Shown here in pieces: positions 48,115 through 59,907 of a stretch of 64,000 nucleotides of DNA. Numbering within the stretch: the first letter of the stretch is position 1; every line of letters starts with the position of its first letter. Position numbers and translations under genes: made by a program. The stretch covers positions 496,001-560,000 of the forward strand of contig CP113940.1 of NCBI GenBank assembly GCA_029392475.1, written 5' to 3'. The notes beneath the pieces are model-generated. The model searched no databases and was not told the origin of the DNA. It saw only the letters and a program-made list of their open reading frames with translations. The stretch is from Streptococcaceae bacterium ESL0687 (lineage in GTDB: Bacteria > Bacillota > Bacilli > Lactobacillales > Streptococcaceae).

Positions 48115-51100
48115 ATGCCTAGACGTACAGATATAAATAAAATTATGGTGATCGGAAGCGGCCCAATTATTATTGGACAAGCTGCTGAATTTGATTATGC
48201 TGGAACCCAAGCCTGTTTGGCCCTTAAGGAAGAAGGATACGAGGTTGTTCTTGTAAACTCAAACCCAGCAACTATCATGACTGATAAGGAAATAGCTGAT
48301 TCAGTCTATATCGAGCCTATAACTCTTGAATTTGTAAGTCGTATCCTTAGAAAGGAAAGACCAGACGCTATCCTACCAACCCTTGGTGGACAAACTGGTC
48401 TTAACATGGCTATGTCTCTTGCTGAAAGTGGTATTTTAGATGAGCTTGGAATCGAACTTTTGGGAACCAAGCTATCAGCTATTGATCAGGCAGAAGATAG
48501 GGATTTATTTAAACGATTAATGGAAGACCTTGATCAACCAATCCCAGAAAGTGAAATTGTAAATACAGTTGAGGAGGCCCTAGAATTTGCAGCAGCAATC
48601 GGTTATCCAGTTATTGTTCGTCCTGCCTTCACCCTAGGTGGAACTGGTGGTGGTATGTGTGATAATGAAGAAGAGTTGCGTGAAATTGCAGCTAATGGTC
48701 TAAAATTATCACCGGCCACTCAATGTTTGATTGAACGATCAATTGCAGGTTTTAAAGAGATTGAATATGAAGTTATGCGGGACGCAGCTGACAATGCAAT
48801 TGTTGTTTGTAACATGGAAAACTTTGATCCAGTTGGAGTTCATACGGGAGATTCAATCGTTTTTGCACCAAGTCAAACACTTTCTGACATCGAATATCAA
48901 ATGCTCCGTGATGCAAGTCTTAAGATTATCCGTGCCCTAAAAATCGAGGGAGGGTGTAATGTCCAGCTAGCTCTTGATCCTCACTCATTTAAGTATTATG
49001 TAATCGAAGTTAACCCACGTGTTTCTAGGTCATCTGCTCTAGCATCTAAGGCAACAGGTTATCCAATTGCTAAACTTGCTGCAAAAATCGCCGTAGGCTT
49101 CACTCTTGATGAGATGATTAACCCGGTTACGGGTACTACTTATGCCATGTTCGAACCAGCTCTTGACTATGTGGTTTCAAAAATTCCACGTTTCCCATTT
49201 GATAAATTTGAACAAGGGGACCGTCATCTTGGTACGCAAATGAAGGCAACTGGTGAGGTTATGGCCCTTGGTCGTAATATTGAAGAAAGCCTGCTTAAGG
49301 CCATTAGAAGTCTTGAGATTGGTAGCTACCATAATGAAAGTGAAGAAGCGAGTCTAGCTAGTGAAGATGAGCTTTACGAAAAGATTGTTAAGGTTCAAGA
49401 TGACCGTATCTTCTTCCTATCAGAAGCTATTCGTCGTGGTATTTCAATTGAAGAAATTGCAGAGCTTACCAAAATTGACATCTTCTTCTTAGATAAATTA
49501 GCTCACATTATTGAGATTGAAGGAGAGCTTAAAACTCACGTCTTCAATCCAGATCTTTTAAAAGAAGCTAAGAGAAATGGTTTCTCTGACCGTAAGATTG
49601 GTGATTTATGGTCAATGACGCCTGAAAAAGTTCGCGAAATGCGTACAAAAAATGGGATTCTGCCAGTCTACAAGATGGTTGATACCTGTGCAGCAGAGTT
49701 TGAAAGCCAAACACCTTACTTCTATTCAAGTTATGAATTTGAGCAAGAGTCTCATAAGTCTGACAAGGAAAGTGTTCTTGTTCTTGGTAGTGGTCCAATT
49801 AGGATTGGTCAAGGGGTTGAGTTTGACTATGCAACAGTTCATTCAATTAAGGCCATTCAAAAATTAGGTTATGAAGCAATTGTTATGAACTCTAATCCTG
49901 AAACTGTATCAACTGACTTTTCAGTATCTGATAAACTTTACTTTGAGCCCCTAACATTTGAGGATGTCATGAATGTTATCGACCTTGAAGAGCCAATTGG
50001 AGTTGTAGTTCAGTTTGGTGGTCAAACAGCAATTAATCTGGCGTCAAGCTTAGAAAAAGCTGGTGTTAAAATTCTTGGGACACAGGTTCGTGACTTAGAC
50101 CGTGCTGAGGACCGTGATGAGTTTGAACGTGCCTTAAAAGATTTAGATATCCCACAACCTCCTGGTGCTACAGCAACCAACGAGGAAGAGGCAGTTGCTA
50201 CAGCCAACATGATTGGTTATCCAGTTCTTATCCGTCCTTCTTATGTTCTTGGTGGACGTGCTATGGAAATTGTAGCCAATGAAAATGACCTCAGATCTTA
50301 CATGAGAACGGCCGTTAAGGCAAGTCCTGATCATCCAGTTCTTGTAGATTCATATCTAGTAGGTCAAGAGTGTGAAGTTGATGCTATCTGTGACGGAGAA
50401 ACAGTTCTAATTCCAGGAATTATGGAGCATATTGAACGAGCTGGGGTCCACTCAGGGGATTCAATGGCTGTTTACCCACCTCAAAGCTTTAGCCAGGAAA
50501 TTATTGATACGATTGTTGATTATACTAAACGACTTGCAACAGGACTTAACTGTCTTGGAATGATGAACATCCAGTTTGTTATCCACCAGGATAAGGTTTA
50601 TGTTATTGAGGTAAATCCAAGGGCAAGTAGGACAGTTCCTTTCCTAAGTAAGGTAACTGATATTCCAATGGCCCAAGTAGCAACCCAAGCCATTCTTGGT
50701 AAGAAAATCAAGGATATGGGATACGGTGAAGGCCTAGCTCCTGTAAGTGAGCAAGTTCATGTTAAGGCTCCAGTCTTCTCTTTCACTAAGCTCCAAAAGG
50801 TTGATACTCTTTTAGGACCTGAAATGAAGTCGACAGGTGAGGTTATGGGAAGTGATGAAACTCTAGCTAAGGCACTTTATAAGGCCTTTGAAGCAAGTAA
50901 TATTCATCTGCCAGAATTTGGTAGCGTCTTATTTACAGTCGCTGATAGTGATAAGGAAGAAGCTTTAGAACTTGCTAAGCGCTTCTCAGACATTGGTTAC
51001 AGCATTCTTGCTACTAAGGGGACAGCTAGCTTCTTTGCTCAAAAAGGAATCAATGTTCAAGCCGTTAATAAGATCGGGGAAGCTGACGACGATATTCTTT

Positions 51101-51294
51101 CACTAATTGCTGGAGGTCATCTGGCTGCAGTGGTGAATACAACAGGAACTGACCGTAATCTTGAAAATGATGATAGCCTCTTCATCCGCCGTGAGGCAGT
51201 TGAAAGAGGAGTTCCATTATTTACTGCTTTAGATACAACTGATGCTATCTTAAAAGTTCTTGAAACAAGAGCCTTTAGCATTCATAAAATTTAA
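48115..51294 (+). CDS. carB: Carbamoyl-phosphate synthase, large subunit
   Basis: Two homologous ATP-grasp halves make carbamoyl phosphate from bicarbonate, ammonia and two ATP. 1059 aa, family length. The N-terminal half starts [20 protein letters not shown] and the second half begins with [14 protein letters not shown] near residue 555, with [18 protein letters not shown] and [15 protein letters not shown] as paired motifs. The C-terminal MGS-like allosteric domain covers about the last 130 residues. RBS AAGGAGAAG. A 133 bp gap with a hairpin follows. Confidence 0.97.
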   Translation: MPRRTDINKIMVIGSGPIIIGQAAEFDYAGTQACLALKEEGYEVVLVNSNPATIMTDKEIADSVYIEPITLEFVSRILRKERPDAILPTLGGQTGLNMAMSLAESGILDELGIELLGTKLSAIDQAEDRDLFKRLMEDLDQPIPESEIVNTVEEALEFAAAIGYPVIVRPAFTLGGTGGGMCDNEEELREIAANGLKLSPATQCLIERSIAGFKEIEYEVMRDAADNAIVVCNMENFDPVGVHTGDSIVFAPSQTLSDIEYQMLRDASLKIIRALKIEGGCNVQLALDPHSFKYYVIEVNPRVSRSSALASKATGYPIAKLAAKIAVGFTLDEMINPVTGTTYAMFEPALDYVVSKIPRFPFDKFEQGDRHLGTQMKATGEVMALGRNIEESLLKAIRSLEIGSYHNESEEASLASEDELYEKIVKVQDDRIFFLSEAIRRGISIEEIAELTKIDIFFLDKLAHIIEIEGELKTHVFNPDLLKEAKRNGFSDRKIGDLWSMTPEKVREMRTKNGILPVYKMVDTCAAEFESQTPYFYSSYEFEQESHKSDKESVLVLGSGPIRIGQGVEFDYATVHSIKAIQKLGYEAIVMNSNPETVSTDFSVSDKLYFEPLTFEDVMNVIDLEEPIGVVVQFGGQTAINLASSLEKAGVKILGTQVRDLDRAEDRDEFERALKDLDIPQPPGATATNEEEAVATANMIGYPVLIRPSYVLGGRAMEIVANENDLRSYMRTAVKASPDHPVLVDSYLVGQECEVDAICDGETVLIPGIMEHIERAGVHSGDSMAVYPPQSFSQEIIDTIVDYTKRLATGLNCLGMMNIQFVIHQDKVYVIEVNPRASRTVPFLSKVTDIPMAQVATQAILGKKIKDMGYGEGLAPVSEQVHVKAPVFSFTKLQKVDTLLGPEMKSTGEVMGSDETLAKALYKAFEASNIHLPEFGSVLFTVADSDKEEALELAKRFSDIGYSILATKGTASFFAQKGINVQAVNKIGEADDDILSLIAGGHLAAVVNTTGTDRNLENDDSLFIRREAVERGVPLFTALDTTDAILKVLETRAFSIHKI

Positions 51295-51303
51295 GACCAG
51301 GAT

Positions 51304-51346
51304 GATACCATTTAATAGCTTGTTTTTGAGCATATTAGATGGTATC
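51304..51346 (+). other. Long hairpin without T-run between carB and pyrK
   Basis: GATACCAT ... ATGGTATC outer arms, with TAATA/TATTA and GCT/AGC inner pairs, 43 nt in total. No uridine tract follows, and no PyrR motif is present. It is more likely an mRNA processing or stability element than a terminator. Confidence 0.55.
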
Positions 51347-51384
51347 ACTTGCGATTAGCTTAAATTTGTAAGACAGGTTAGTCA

Positions 51385-51390
51385 TATAAT
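51385..51390 (+). promoter_or_regulatory. Possible internal promoter before pyrK
   Basis: TATAAT consensus -10; the -35 region (AAATTT at 51362-51367) is poor. Confidence 0.35.
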
Positions 51391-51427
51391 AAAATAAATA
51401 GAGAAATAATAATTTGATGGGGGGCAA

Positions 51428-53824
<2,397 letters not shown>

Positions 53825-53873
53825 AGAAGGTAAATCACTAGTAAATTAAATAATTATAGATTAGGGAGAAATC

Positions 53874-54503
53874 ATGACAAAATCACAAGACATCGCTAAA
53901 GACCTACTTGACATTAAAGCTGTATTTTTATCACCAAAGGCTCCATTTACCTGGGCAAGTGGTATCAAATCACCAATCTATACAGATAACAGGATTACTA
54001 TTAGTTATCCTGCTGTTCGCCGTCAAATTGCTGAGGCCTTTGCTGAAGAAATTAAGGCTAATTTCCCAGATGTACAAGTAATCGCTGGTGCTGCAACAGG
54101 TGGAGTACCTCACGCAGCATGGGTTGCTGAAATTCTTGATTTACCTATGGTTTACATCAGAAGTAAGGCTAAAGACCACGGTGCAGGAAATCAAATCGAA
54201 GGCCGTATTGAAAAAGGTCAAAAAATGGTAATCATTGAAGATTTAATCTCAACAGGTGGTTCAGTAATCGGTACAGCTGAGGCTGCTCGCCGTGAGGGAG
54301 CTGACGTTTTAGGAGTGGCTGCAATCTTTACTTATGAACTTCCAAGAGGGATTGAAAACTTTAAGAAGGCGGATCTTCCTTTAATAACTCTTTCAAATTA
54401 TACAGATCTAATTGAGATTGCTAAAGAAACTGGCTATGTAGACCAAGAGGAGCTTGATCTTCTTAAACGCTTCAAAGACAATCAAGAAGATTGGCAGGAC
54501 TAG
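53874..54503 (+). CDS. pyrE: Orotate phosphoribosyltransferase
   Basis: Attaches PRPP-derived ribose phosphate to orotate. 209 aa. PRPP motif [21 protein letters not shown] (here [11 protein letters not shown]) at about residues 122-132; the lysine loop [15 protein letters not shown] is intact. RBS GGGAG. Follows pyrF by 49 bp with no regulatory hairpin. Confidence 0.96.
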   Translation: MTKSQDIAKDLLDIKAVFLSPKAPFTWASGIKSPIYTDNRITISYPAVRRQIAEAFAEEIKANFPDVQVIAGAATGGVPHAAWVAEILDLPMVYIRSKAKDHGAGNQIEGRIEKGQKMVIIEDLISTGGSVIGTAEAARREGADVLGVAAIFTYELPRGIENFKKADLPLITLSNYTDLIEIAKETGYVDQEELDLLKRFKDNQEDWQD

Positions 54504-54509
54504 ATTACT

Positions 54510-55787
54510 ATGACAAAGACAAAATTATTAATAAAAAATGGTCGTCTAGTTGATCCAGCTAGTAAGTTTGATGGACTGGCAGATATCCTAATTGAAAATG
54601 GGAAGATTGTTCAAATAGCTGAAAATATCACAGCAGAAGCAGACCTTATTGATGCATCAGGATATGTGGTAGCACCTGGTCTAATTGATGTTCATGTCCA
54701 CTTCCGTGAGCCGGGACAAACCCATAAGGAAGATATTCATACGGGAGCTTTATCTGCGGCTCGTGGTGGTTTTACAACAGTCGTAATGATGGCAAACACT
54801 AATCCTACAATCTCAACTGTTGAAGTTTTATCTGAGGTTCTTGAAAGTGCCAGCAAAGAAGCTATTAATATTGAATCAGTAGCGACAATCACCAAAAATT
54901 TTGACGGGGAGCACCTTGTTGACTTTAAGGGACTTTTGGCCGCAGGAGCAGTTGGTTTTTCAGACGATGGGATTCCCCTGGCTAATTCAGCCATGGTTAG
55001 ACGTGCCATGCAGGAAGCCAAGAAGTTTGATGCTTTGATTAGCCTTCATGAGGAAGATCCAGCTCTTACAGGTATTCTTGGAATTAATGACGGAGAGGTT
55101 AGTCATAAGTGTGGCTTTACTGGGGCACCAACAGTTAGTGAATACAGCATGGTAGCGCGTGATGCCATGATTGCTTATGATACTAAAGCTCGTGTTCACT
55201 TCCAACACATGTCAGCCAAGGAAAGTGTTGATGTAATTAGATTTGTCAAAGGACTTGGAGCAAATATCAGCTCAGAAGTTACCCCTCAACATTTTTCAAT
55301 AACTGAGGAAGAAATATTTAGATCAGGGACTAATGCCAAGTTGAACCCTCCTCTAAGAAGGGAAGAGGACCGTCTAGCAGCCATTCGTGGTCTGCAAGAT
55401 GGAACAATTGATGTTATTGCAACAGACCATGCCCCTCACACCCACGAGGAAAAAGATCAAGAATTAACCAAGGCACCAAGTGGAATGACAGGTCTTGAAA
55501 CCTCCCTTCAACTTGGTTTGACCCATCTAGTAGATAAGGATTACCTAAGCCTTATGGAATTACTGGAAAAAATGACAATCAATCCTGCCAAACTTTATGA
55601 TTTTGACAAGGGTTATTTAAGCGTTGGTGGACCAGCAGACTTAGTCATTTTTGATGACCAGAAAAAAGTTCTTATTGAGCAAGATTTTGCTTCTAAGGCG
55701 AGCAATACTCCCTTTATCAATCAAGAGCTTACAGGTCAGATTGAATATACAATTTGTAATGGTAAAATCGTATATAAAAAGAATTAA
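54510..55787 (+). CDS. pyrC: Dihydroorotase
   Basis: Cyclises carbamoyl aspartate to dihydroorotate; zinc amidohydrolase. 425 aa, type I dihydroorotase. Metal-binding [10 protein letters not shown] near residue 58, further histidines in LHEEDPAL and [10 protein letters not shown], and catalytic Asp in [12 protein letters not shown]. It starts 6 bp after pyrE. Last gene of the cluster, followed by a strong terminator. Confidence 0.96.
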   Translation: MTKTKLLIKNGRLVDPASKFDGLADILIENGKIVQIAENITAEADLIDASGYVVAPGLIDVHVHFREPGQTHKEDIHTGALSAARGGFTTVVMMANTNPTISTVEVLSEVLESASKEAINIESVATITKNFDGEHLVDFKGLLAAGAVGFSDDGIPLANSAMVRRAMQEAKKFDALISLHEEDPALTGILGINDGEVSHKCGFTGAPTVSEYSMVARDAMIAYDTKARVHFQHMSAKESVDVIRFVKGLGANISSEVTPQHFSITEEEIFRSGTNAKLNPPLRREEDRLAAIRGLQDGTIDVIATDHAPHTHEEKDQELTKAPSGMTGLETSLQLGLTHLVDKDYLSLMELLEKMTINPAKLYDFDKGYLSVGGPADLVIFDDQKKVLIEQDFASKASNTPFINQELTGQIEYTICNGKIVYKKN

Positions 55788-55818
55788 AAAAAGGCATCCT
55801 TAGGGATACCTTTTTTTA
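55786..55818 (+). terminator. Intrinsic terminator at end of pyrimidine operon
   Basis: GGCATCC-TTAG-GGATACC, one C/A mismatch, flanked by A-run and T-run. Confidence 0.9.
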
Positions 55819-55856
55819 ATTCAGTCTGAAGGCTTATGGTAATAAAGAGTAAGCTA

Positions 55857-55865
55857 TGATAAAAT
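55857..55865 (+). promoter_or_regulatory. Extended -10 promoter of small membrane ORF
   Basis: TGA-TAAAAT; weak -35 (TGGTAA, 55837-55842). Confidence 0.45.
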
Positions 55866-55929
55866 ACACTAGCTAGTAGTTTCATCAAATCCTACTATGT
55901 TATCTGTGATTAAGGATGAGGAGATGAGT

Positions 55930-56076
55930 ATGATAGGACTTTTAATGTTCATATTTATAATCATAATGTTACTAATGGCTAGTTTAGAACTTTTTTCAAG
56001 TTGTTTCATGGTAATAATCAAATGGGTAGTAATTATATTTATTATCTATAGCCTATATAAAGCAGTTAGTGGCTAA
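55930..56076 (+). CDS. Small hydrophobic membrane protein, unknown
   Basis: 48 aa from ATG 55930 (GAGGAG 6 nt upstream; an ATG at 55924 abuts the RBS). It is almost wholly hydrophobic, with two membrane stretches (about 1-17 and 26-42) around a short SLELFSSCF turn, and ends YKAVSG. It has its own promoter and a strong terminator, which supports a real gene. I do not recognise the family. Its size and make-up fit a regulatory membrane peptide or type I toxin-like peptide, but no antisense RNA is evident. Confidence 0.6.
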   Translation: MIGLLMFIFIIIMLLMASLELFSSCFMVIIKWVVIIFIIYSLYKAVSG

Positions 56077-56105
56077 AAATCCAACCCGAGGGTTGGATTT
56101 TTTTT
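56077..56105. terminator. Bidirectional terminator
   Basis: AAATCCAACC-CGAG-GGTTGGATTT with T-run; serves the small membrane ORF (+) and the FMN reductase gene (-), whose stop codon overlaps its edge. Confidence 0.9.
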
Positions 56106-56655
56106 ATTTGGTAAGTTTTGTAAAGAATGAGACATATGAATCAACAATGGCCTGAACATATTTTTTAGTGTCAGGAATAAAGTTGTCATCTTCATCTAAT
56201 AATTTATCAATGTGACCCAGGTATGCCTCAGGTGATTGTAAAATAGGCATATTTGGGAAAACTAAGGTTTGGCGAAGAGCATGATTGGCACCAAAACCAC
56301 CAGTTGCACCAGGAGAAGAACTTACGACAAGGGCAGGTTTTCCGTCCCAAACATTGAAACCATAAGGTCTGCTACCTACGTCAATGGCATTTTTAATAGC
56401 TGCGCTAAGGCTTCTGTTGTATTCAGGAGTTACAAAAACAATTCCGTCCATTTCTTTGACCTTGTTTCTGAAGGTTGTCCAGCTTTCTGGAGCACGATTC
56501 TCATCGTCAAAGTCTTGGTTATACATATCTAGGTCATTGATATCGATAATTTCAACATCAAATCCTTCTGGGAACATGGTTAAAAGATTTTTAGCAATCT
56601 TTTTACTGAAAGCAGCCTTTCTTAAGCTACCTACGATAATTCCAATTTTGCTCAT
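56104..56655 (-). CDS. NADPH-dependent FMN reductase
   Basis: Flavodoxin-like oxidoreductase of 183 aa. KIGIIVGSLRKAAFSKKIA at the N terminus is the FMN phosphate-binding tract (GSLR.xS), TPEYNRSLSAAIKNAIDV (the TPEYN motif) contacts the flavin, and SSSPGATGG follows. Family members are NADPH:FMN, azo- or chromate reductases. Start at ATG 56655 with AAGGAGG upstream; an in-frame ATG at 56679 lacks an RBS. Transcribed alone, with its own promoter. Physiological substrate unknown. Confidence 0.9.
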   Translation of the reverse strand: MSKIGIIVGSLRKAAFSKKIAKNLLTMFPEGFDVEIIDINDLDMYNQDFDDENRAPESWTTFRNKVKEMDGIVFVTPEYNRSLSAAIKNAIDVGSRPYGFNVWDGKPALVVSSSPGATGGFGANHALRQTLVFPNMPILQSPEAYLGHIDKLLDEDDNFIPDTKKYVQAIVDSYVSFFTKLTK

Positions 56656-56708
56656 AAGATTCCTCCTTAGGATATACAAACTTATATTTGTTTACGTTTA
56701 CAAGGTAA

Positions 56709-56737
56709 AATATAGCACTATAAAAATAAAAATTCAA
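56709..56737 (-). promoter_or_regulatory. Promoter of FMN reductase gene
   Basis: Minus strand TTGAAT (56732-56737), 17 bp, TATATT (56709-56714). Confidence 0.65.
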
Positions 56738-56789
56738 TTATTTAGTATTTACTTGTCAACGGACTTTTAACTTATCCTTTAAGTTTTCT

Positions 56790-56818
56790 TTGTCATTGCT
56801 AAGGCTTTTAGCTATAAT
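56790..56818 (+). promoter_or_regulatory. Promoter of folC
   Basis: TTGTCA (56790-56795), 17 bp, consensus TATAAT (56813-56818). Confidence 0.75.
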
Positions 56819-56835
56819 TAAAATGAGGTGAAAAA

Positions 56836-58134
56836 GTGGTTAATAAAAAAGAAACAGAGGCTGTGACTTGGATTCATGGTCGAAAAAAATTTGGTTCCAA
56901 GCCTGGAACCATTCGAATTGAACATTTGCTGAAGCTTTTGGGAAATCCCGAACGTGATCTGAAGGTAATCCATATTGGTGGAACTAACGGCAAGGGTTCA
57001 ACAGTAAGCAATCTGAAAAGCTTATTTATGGGACAGGGTCTTAAGGTAGCAACCTTTACCTCTCCCTTTATTGAAGTTTTTAATGAGCGAATTGCCATCA
57101 ACGGTAATTTTATCTCTGATCAGGATTTGGACCGATTAACAGCTAAGGTAATTCCTTTGATTGAAGAAATGGATAAGGATGAAAGGGTCTCAGGCATTAC
57201 GGAATTTGAAATCATTACAGCCTTAGCCTTCATGTACTTTAAGGAAAAAAATTGTGACCTGGTCTTACTCGAGGTGGGACTTGGTGGCCTGTATGATTCG
57301 ACCAATGTCATTAAACCTGAAATTTCAGTAATCACAACCATTGGCCTAGATCATATGGATATTTTAGGAGATACCCTTGAAAAGATAGCTTGGGAAAAGG
57401 CTGGAATCATAAAGGATAAGGTTCCCCTAGTAACTGGAAATATCGGTGCTGAAGCCCTTCTAGTCATTGAAGAGATTGCAGGAGAAAGGAAAAGTCCCCA
57501 CTATAAGTTAGGAAGTGATTATAGGCTTGTTGAGGGACCAAAAGATAGCAGATGGGGTGAAAACTTTTACTTTAGCAATGAAGCCTTGCTTGATGAAGAA
57601 TTTTATACCCCCCTTCAAGGACGTCATCAAATTGAAAATACAGGACTTGCCCTTGAAGTCTTTTATCTTTACTGCAGGAAGGCATCTTTACCTTTTGATA
57701 TAGAAGCTGTCAAGAAGTCTCTTTTAGAGGTTAAGTGGCCAGCCCGGATGGAAAAAGTTTCTGACAATCCTCTTATTATTTTAGACGGGGCCCATAATAT
57801 TCATGCCATAGACCGGTTAGTCGATAATCTTAGCAAGGATTACGCCCATCTGCATAAAAAAATAATTTTTTCAGCCTTGGAAACAAAGGATATCGAGGGA
57901 ATGCTTACCAGGCTTTCAAACCTAGAAGAAACGGACCTTTACCTGACAACTTTTGACTTTCCAAAGGCCTTAGATCTTTCAAGTGAAGATTATAAGGCCT
58001 ACAAGCACTTTCCTACTTGGGCCTATGGTCTTGAGCAGCTTAAGGATAATCTTAAGGAGGATGATTTAATTATTATTACAGGATCCCTTTACTTTATTTC
58101 TCAAATTAGAGGTGAATTTTTCAAGGAAAACTAG
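56836..58134 (+). CDS. folC: Bifunctional folylpolyglutamate synthase / dihydrofolate synthase
   Basis: Adds glutamates to folates, and in many bacteria also makes dihydrofolate. 432 aa Mur-ligase-like fold. P-loop HIGGTNGKGSTVSNL at about residue 47, LLEVGLGGLYDSTNV (usually EVGLGGRxDATN, here Leu-Tyr replace Arg-x), and LDGAHN near residue 316. The start is GTG at 56836 with GAGG upstream. The single substitution in the GGR motif is an oddity worth noting. The next gene follows by 26 bp. Confidence 0.93.
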   Translation: MVNKKETEAVTWIHGRKKFGSKPGTIRIEHLLKLLGNPERDLKVIHIGGTNGKGSTVSNLKSLFMGQGLKVATFTSPFIEVFNERIAINGNFISDQDLDRLTAKVIPLIEEMDKDERVSGITEFEIITALAFMYFKEKNCDLVLLEVGLGGLYDSTNVIKPEISVITTIGLDHMDILGDTLEKIAWEKAGIIKDKVPLVTGNIGAEALLVIEEIAGERKSPHYKLGSDYRLVEGPKDSRWGENFYFSNEALLDEEFYTPLQGRHQIENTGLALEVFYLYCRKASLPFDIEAVKKSLLEVKWPARMEKVSDNPLIILDGAHNIHAIDRLVDNLSKDYAHLHKKIIFSALETKDIEGMLTRLSNLEETDLYLTTFDFPKALDLSSEDYKAYKHFPTWAYGLEQLKDNLKEDDLIIITGSLYFISQIRGEFFKEN

Positions 58135-58160
58135 CAGCAGGGCTGTTAAAGGAGGTATTA

Positions 58161-59150
58161 ATGGGAGTTATTTTTCTTTATCTATTACTTGTTATTGTTG
58201 CAATTTTAATCATAGGCCTTGGATTTGTAGCTTGGTTTATTTCAGGGGCCATTGTTCAAAAGGACAATAAGTGGTACGCAAAAGTTGGTCATAGCCTAGC
58301 TAATCCAGATATTGACCAAAATCAGACTGATCCTTATGCCATTATTGAAAGGAAGCAAAATGAGCGAGCTCAAGTTTTCTGGCAGGACAAGTTAACTGAG
58401 AAAATAGTTATTTCAAGTTTTGACAACCTAAAACTTAAGGCCAATCTTTACAAGGTAAATCCAACTTCAAATAAATGGATTATTGGCGTCCACGGTTACC
58501 GCTCAACTGGTCAAAGGGATATGCAGCTTGTAGTTGAGCAGCTGTCAAAAAATGGTTATAATTTTTTAATTCCTGATATGAGGGCCCACGGTGAAAGTGA
58601 AGGTAAGATTATTACCATGGGGCATAAGGAGTCAATGGACCTGCTTGAATGGATAAACCTTTTGATTGAAAGAGAACCAGAAGCTGAAATTATTCTCTTC
58701 GGTGGATCAATGGGTGCAACGACAACCATGCTAGTCACTAACAATAATCTGCCAGTACAGATTAAAGGTGCTGTTGCAGACTGTGGTTACACCTCCCTTG
58801 AATTGGAATTTCAAAGTCTATTCAAGCGCGTGTTCAAATTACCCAAGTTTCCAATTGTTAATTTTATGTCTCTTTTCATTAAAAGCTTGGCAGGTTTTTC
58901 AATCAAGGATGTTGATGTTACCAGGTCTTTAAAAAACAATGACTTGCCCATTCTTTTTATTCATGGAACAGCGGATAAATTTGTCCCCCATCAAATGGCC
59001 TATCAAAATAACGAGGCTACTAGAGGTCCCAAGGAAATTTTCATGGTTGAAAATGCACCCCACCTGTCCTCTTATATCTATGAAGAAAAAAATTATTTTG
59101 AGACAGTTAATGAATTTTTAAATAAATATATTTGGGATAAGGAGAAGTAG
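58161..59150 (+). CDS. Membrane-anchored alpha/beta hydrolase
   Basis: 329 aa. One N-terminal membrane helix (about 5-29) with the catalytic domain outside or facing the membrane. The triad is Ser183 (FGGSMGA), Asp272 (HGTADKFV) and His301 (NAPHLSS). The HGYRSTGQRD and DMRAHGESEG motifs are typical of the YqkD/DUF-type alpha/beta hydrolases common in Firmicutes. RBS AAAGGAGG. It lies between folC and a small transporter pair with spacing that suggests one transcript. Substrate unknown. Confidence 0.87.
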   Translation: MGVIFLYLLLVIVAILIIGLGFVAWFISGAIVQKDNKWYAKVGHSLANPDIDQNQTDPYAIIERKQNERAQVFWQDKLTEKIVISSFDNLKLKANLYKVNPTSNKWIIGVHGYRSTGQRDMQLVVEQLSKNGYNFLIPDMRAHGESEGKIITMGHKESMDLLEWINLLIEREPEAEIILFGGSMGATTTMLVTNNNLPVQIKGAVADCGYTSLELEFQSLFKRVFKLPKFPIVNFMSLFIKSLAGFSIKDVDVTRSLKNNDLPILFIHGTADKFVPHQMAYQNNEATRGPKEIFMVENAPHLSSYIYEEKNYFETVNEFLNKYIWDKEK

Positions 59151-59522
59151 ATGGTTAATGAAAATAAGAGAATAGTAGGTTACCTACTTGTTTTACTGGC
59201 AGCTCTTGCCAGCAGTTTAGGTCAGTTAGCTTGGAAGCTGGGTGCTGAAAGTACCAGTGGCCTTCAGGCAACCCTTATGACCGTTTTAGGTTTTGTTCTG
59301 GCAGGGGCTGGGATGATTGTTCTAATGGCATCTTTTAGATACGGTGAGGTTTCAATTTTACAACCGATGATGAGTATCGGATTTGCCTTTTCAGTATTCT
59401 TTGGCTACTTATTTTTGGGTGAAAGTATTAGCCTAAATAAAATTTTGGGAGTTTTATTTATTGTTGCAGGAGCCTTTACTTTGGCTTATATTCCTAAAAA
59501 GGAAAGGGAGATAGGTAAATAA
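59151..59522 (+). CDS. Half-size DMT/EamA-like transporter subunit 1
   Basis: 123 aa, four membrane segments (about 9-25, 40-60, 68-89 and 97-115). It is one half of an EamA-type transporter (drug/metabolite superfamily), like SMR or ArnE-type proteins. It overlaps the next gene of the same type by one base, so the two probably form a heterodimer. RBS AAGGAG. Substrate unknown; flipping of a lipid-linked sugar, or small-molecule export, would be the known roles of relatives. Confidence 0.78.
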   Translation: MVNENKRIVGYLLVLLAALASSLGQLAWKLGAESTSGLQATLMTVLGFVLAGAGMIVLMASFRYGEVSILQPMMSIGFAFSVFFGYLFLGESISLNKILGVLFIVAGAFTLAYIPKKEREIGK

Positions 59523-59875
59523 TGATGACTTTTCTTAAAATCGCCTTCTGGCTTTTAACGACAACATTTACTGGAAGTATTGGAGCTATTTACCTAAAAA
59601 GAGCCATGGATAAAATGCCAGTGCTATCAGTTGATAATATTCTTAGATCAAAGGACTTTTACCTGGGATCCTTCTACTATATTGTAAGTGCTGGTACCAA
59701 TATCGTTCTTTTCAAGTATCTCGATTATTCCATCGCCTTTCCTTTGACCTCAATCAGCTATATTTGGACCATTATCATTTCCTACTTCATGTTTAAGGAA
59801 AAAATCAATGTTCAAAAGGTATTAGCAATAATTTTTATTATCATTGGTGTCTTCTTTCTTGGAAAAGCAGGCTAA
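59522..59875 (+). CDS. Half-size DMT/EamA-like transporter subunit 2
   Basis: 117 aa, four membrane segments, start overlapping the preceding gene (TAATG). It contains FTGSIGAIYLKRAMDKM, with a conserved glycine-rich first helix and a lysine-arginine loop, and SISYIWTIIISYFMFKEKIN in the third and fourth helices. Paired with the preceding subunit. Last gene before a terminator shared with the opposite gene. Confidence 0.78.
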   Translation: MMTFLKIAFWLLTTTFTGSIGAIYLKRAMDKMPVLSVDNILRSKDFYLGSFYYIVSAGTNIVLFKYLDYSIAFPLTSISYIWTIIISYFMFKEKINVQKVLAIIFIIIGVFFLGKAG

Positions 59876-59876
59876 A

Positions 59877-59902
59877 TTAAAAGAGCCACGAGGCTCTTTT
59901 TT
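59877..59902. terminator. Bidirectional terminator after transporter pair
   Basis: AAAAGAGCC-ACGA-GGCTCTTTT with T-run; also precedes the end of the minus-strand YeiH-like gene (59908). Confidence 0.88.
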
Positions 59903-59907
59903 AGTGG

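Noticed and set aside
51304-51346. Second PyrR attenuator before pyrK
   Set aside because: No AGTCCAGAGAGGCT-like motif and no T-run after the hairpin.
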